A stretch of DNA of 5,097 nucleotides from DHVE2 group archaeon (GTDB lineage Archaea; Thermoplasmatota; Thermoplasmata; Thermoplasmatales; Aciduliprofundaceae): positions 935 to 6,031 of the forward strand of contig JALWEL010000252.1 of the NCBI GenBank assembly GCA_027014065.1, read 5' to 3'. Positions 3,955-5,097 of the stretch are shown piece by piece (positions within the stretch are counted from its first letter, which is position 1; each line of letters starts with the position of its first letter). Below the pieces are notes generated by a model, which was given only the letters and a program-made list of their open reading frames with translations, did no database searches and was not told the DNA's origin. Position numbers and translations under genes: made by a program.

Positions 3955-5097
3955 ATGGATAAACTCTTTGTTTATTATGCAAATTCAAATTTAGTTTATA
4001 AATTATTCAACAACGGCGACGGCCTGAGCGACGGCGCGGAGGTGCTGAAGTACGGAACGGATCCTCTCAACCCAGATACAGACGGAGACGGCCTGATCGA
4101 CGGCTACAACCGCACCCATTTTGGCAGGATATCGTGGGACTATGTGGATTCGTCCCTGTATCAGAAGAACTTTGTGAAGATAAACGGTCATTATGTGGGA
4201 GAGTTGAGCATCGGCACGGATCCATTCATTGCGGATACGGATGGTGATGGCATAAACGACGGGGATGAGGTTCAGAATCTGAGCATGCTCGGCATTGCTG
4301 TAACTCTGTGGGGTGCAATTCTCCACTCAAAGGACTACGACAATGATTCTATTCCAGATTCATACGAGCTCAGGACGGCATACTGGGCTCATGCTCACAG
4401 TTACTGGTGGGATAGGGGTGAGTATCTCAATCCAGCGAATCCCAACGATACTTACGAGGACTTTGATAACGATTCGCTGAGCAATCTTGAAGAGTACAGA
4501 TTTGACCTTGCTGGAGACTACAACCATGACGGCACTCCCGATATTTACGACAGCGATGATGACGGTGATTACATCCCGACGAGTGTGGAACTTCAGAACC
4601 ACTTAGACCCGTATTATCCGGCGGATGCGAAAGGGGACTTTGATGCCGATGGTCTCTCAAATCTCTTTGAATATAACAACAGTTTGAACATGAACGACCC
4701 CGACACAGACCACGACGGGATAAGCGACGGAGATGAACTGCATTACTGGAATGTAACGAGGGGGCTGCCGATGGAGGTGGCGGTGAACTACACGCGCAAT
4801 CCGGATGTAGACCATGATAATATTACAGATGGCAAAGAAATCAACGGGTATGAGGTAAAGATAATCACGGGCTGGAAATCCGATGGAACGCCTGTTTCAA
4901 GAATGAGGTTCATCTCTCCCGATGAACTTGACCCGCTAACCCCCTACAGGAATTCCACAGGAGTTTTACTGGATACCGATAAGGATGGAATACCGGATAT
5001 TGTAGAAAGCATGTTATCCAACAACTCCACAATACTGCAATTTTACGAATTCACGCATACCCATACATGGGCATATGAACTCTGGGATAGATACTCA
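3955..5097 (+). CDS. TSP3/EF-like calcium-repeat surface protein (X2), N-terminally shortened, 3' partial
   Basis: The frame is open for 381 codons from ATG 3955 to the window edge. Ten intact calcium-binding D-x-D/N-x-D-x-x-x-D/N-type motifs are visible, at about residues 41-52, 94-105, 127-138, 169-180, 188-199, 201-212, 228-239, 250-261, 284-295 and 340-351. Typical forms are DTDGDGINDGDE and DTDHDGISDGDE. Such TSP3-like arrays bind Ca2+ and form stiff extracellular rods. About twelve N-x-S/T sequons fit a glycosylated surface protein. The last motif, with ESMLSNNS and FYEFTH after it, aligns with X1, so X1-like beta and membrane domains should follow downstream. There is no signal peptide, and residues 1-17 come from AT-rich DNA unlike the rest. 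The first motif keeps only its second half (NNGDGLSDGAE, from 19), with Phe18 where the first Asp should be. The gene therefore seems to have lost its original 5' part, and whether the product reaches the surface is doubtful. Confidence 0.85.
   Translation, partial: MDKLFVYYANSNLVYKLFNNGDGLSDGAEVLKYGTDPLNPDTDGDGLIDGYNRTHFGRISWDYVDSSLYQKNFVKINGHYVGELSIGTDPFIADTDGDGINDGDEVQNLSMLGIAVTLWGAILHSKDYDNDSIPDSYELRTAYWAHAHSYWWDRGEYLNPANPNDTYEDFDNDSLSNLEEYRFDLAGDYNHDGTPDIYDSDDDGDYIPTSVELQNHLDPYYPADAKGDFDADGLSNLFEYNNSLNMNDPDTDHDGISDGDELHYWNVTRGLPMEVAVNYTRNPDVDHDNITDGKEINGYEVKIITGWKSDGTPVSRMRFISPDELDPLTPYRNSTGVLLDTDKDGIPDIVESMLSNNSTILQFYEFTHTHTWAYELWDRYS

Noticed and set aside
4003..4660. Antisense open frames opposite X2
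   Set aside because: They mirror the repeated Asp/Gly codons of the calcium motifs and carry no domain or credible ribosome-binding site.
4015..5010. Repeated D-x-D-x-D-G coding stretches as a DNA repeat array
   Set aside because: The repetition is at protein level with varied spacing and codons, so it is a protein motif array and not a nucleotide repeat or CRISPR-like element.

Overview
The window reads as a stretch of archaeal chromosome, probably euryarchaeal. The case rests on perfect GGAGGTGAT ribosome-binding sites, RelE-type toxin-antitoxin pairs, frequent AGA/AGG and ATA codons, and large Ca2+-repeat surface proteins rich in N-x-S/T sequons. A thermophilic lineage such as Aciduliprofundum/DHVE2 would fit, but the genus is a guess. 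Every supported gene is on the + strand and the genes are packed end to end, with gaps of 1 to 40 nt or short overlaps. No tRNA, rRNA, CRISPR array or transposase gene is visible.

Layout: 1-102 is the C-terminal tail of a large membrane-anchored protein (called X0 here). 107-700 encodes a two-helix membrane protein with a cytosolic PH-like domain (M1). 725-1179 is a RelE-type toxin-antitoxin pair (TA1). 1157-2800 encodes a 547-residue paralogue of X (X1) that lacks the long N-terminal calcium-repeat region. 2802-3437 encodes a second two-helix protein (M2). 3478-3926 is a second RelE-type pair (TA2). 3955 to the window end is the start of a third X protein (X2), carrying ten intact and one half TSP3/EF-like D-x-D-x-D-G motifs. 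X2 has no stop codon inside the window.

The order is therefore X0-M1-[TA1]-X1-M2-[TA2]-X2, a tandem array of X-M gene pairs with a toxin-antitoxin module before each following X gene. Both modules begin with the same 38-bp element (37/38 identical), which holds a TATA-like box and a perfect ribosome-binding site, although the toxin-antitoxin proteins behind the two copies have diverged strongly. Directly after each module the X gene has lost its N-terminal part. X2 starts in the middle of a calcium motif at a sharp composition change (16% to 70% G+C), and X1 starts in the linker before its last calcium motif.

The likely picture is a locus of duplicated surface/membrane protein pairs, repeatedly rearranged by or together with toxin-antitoxin cassettes. 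The X-M pairing is conserved down to the stop/start junction, so X and M probably work together at the cell envelope. Their biochemical function cannot be read from the sequence.
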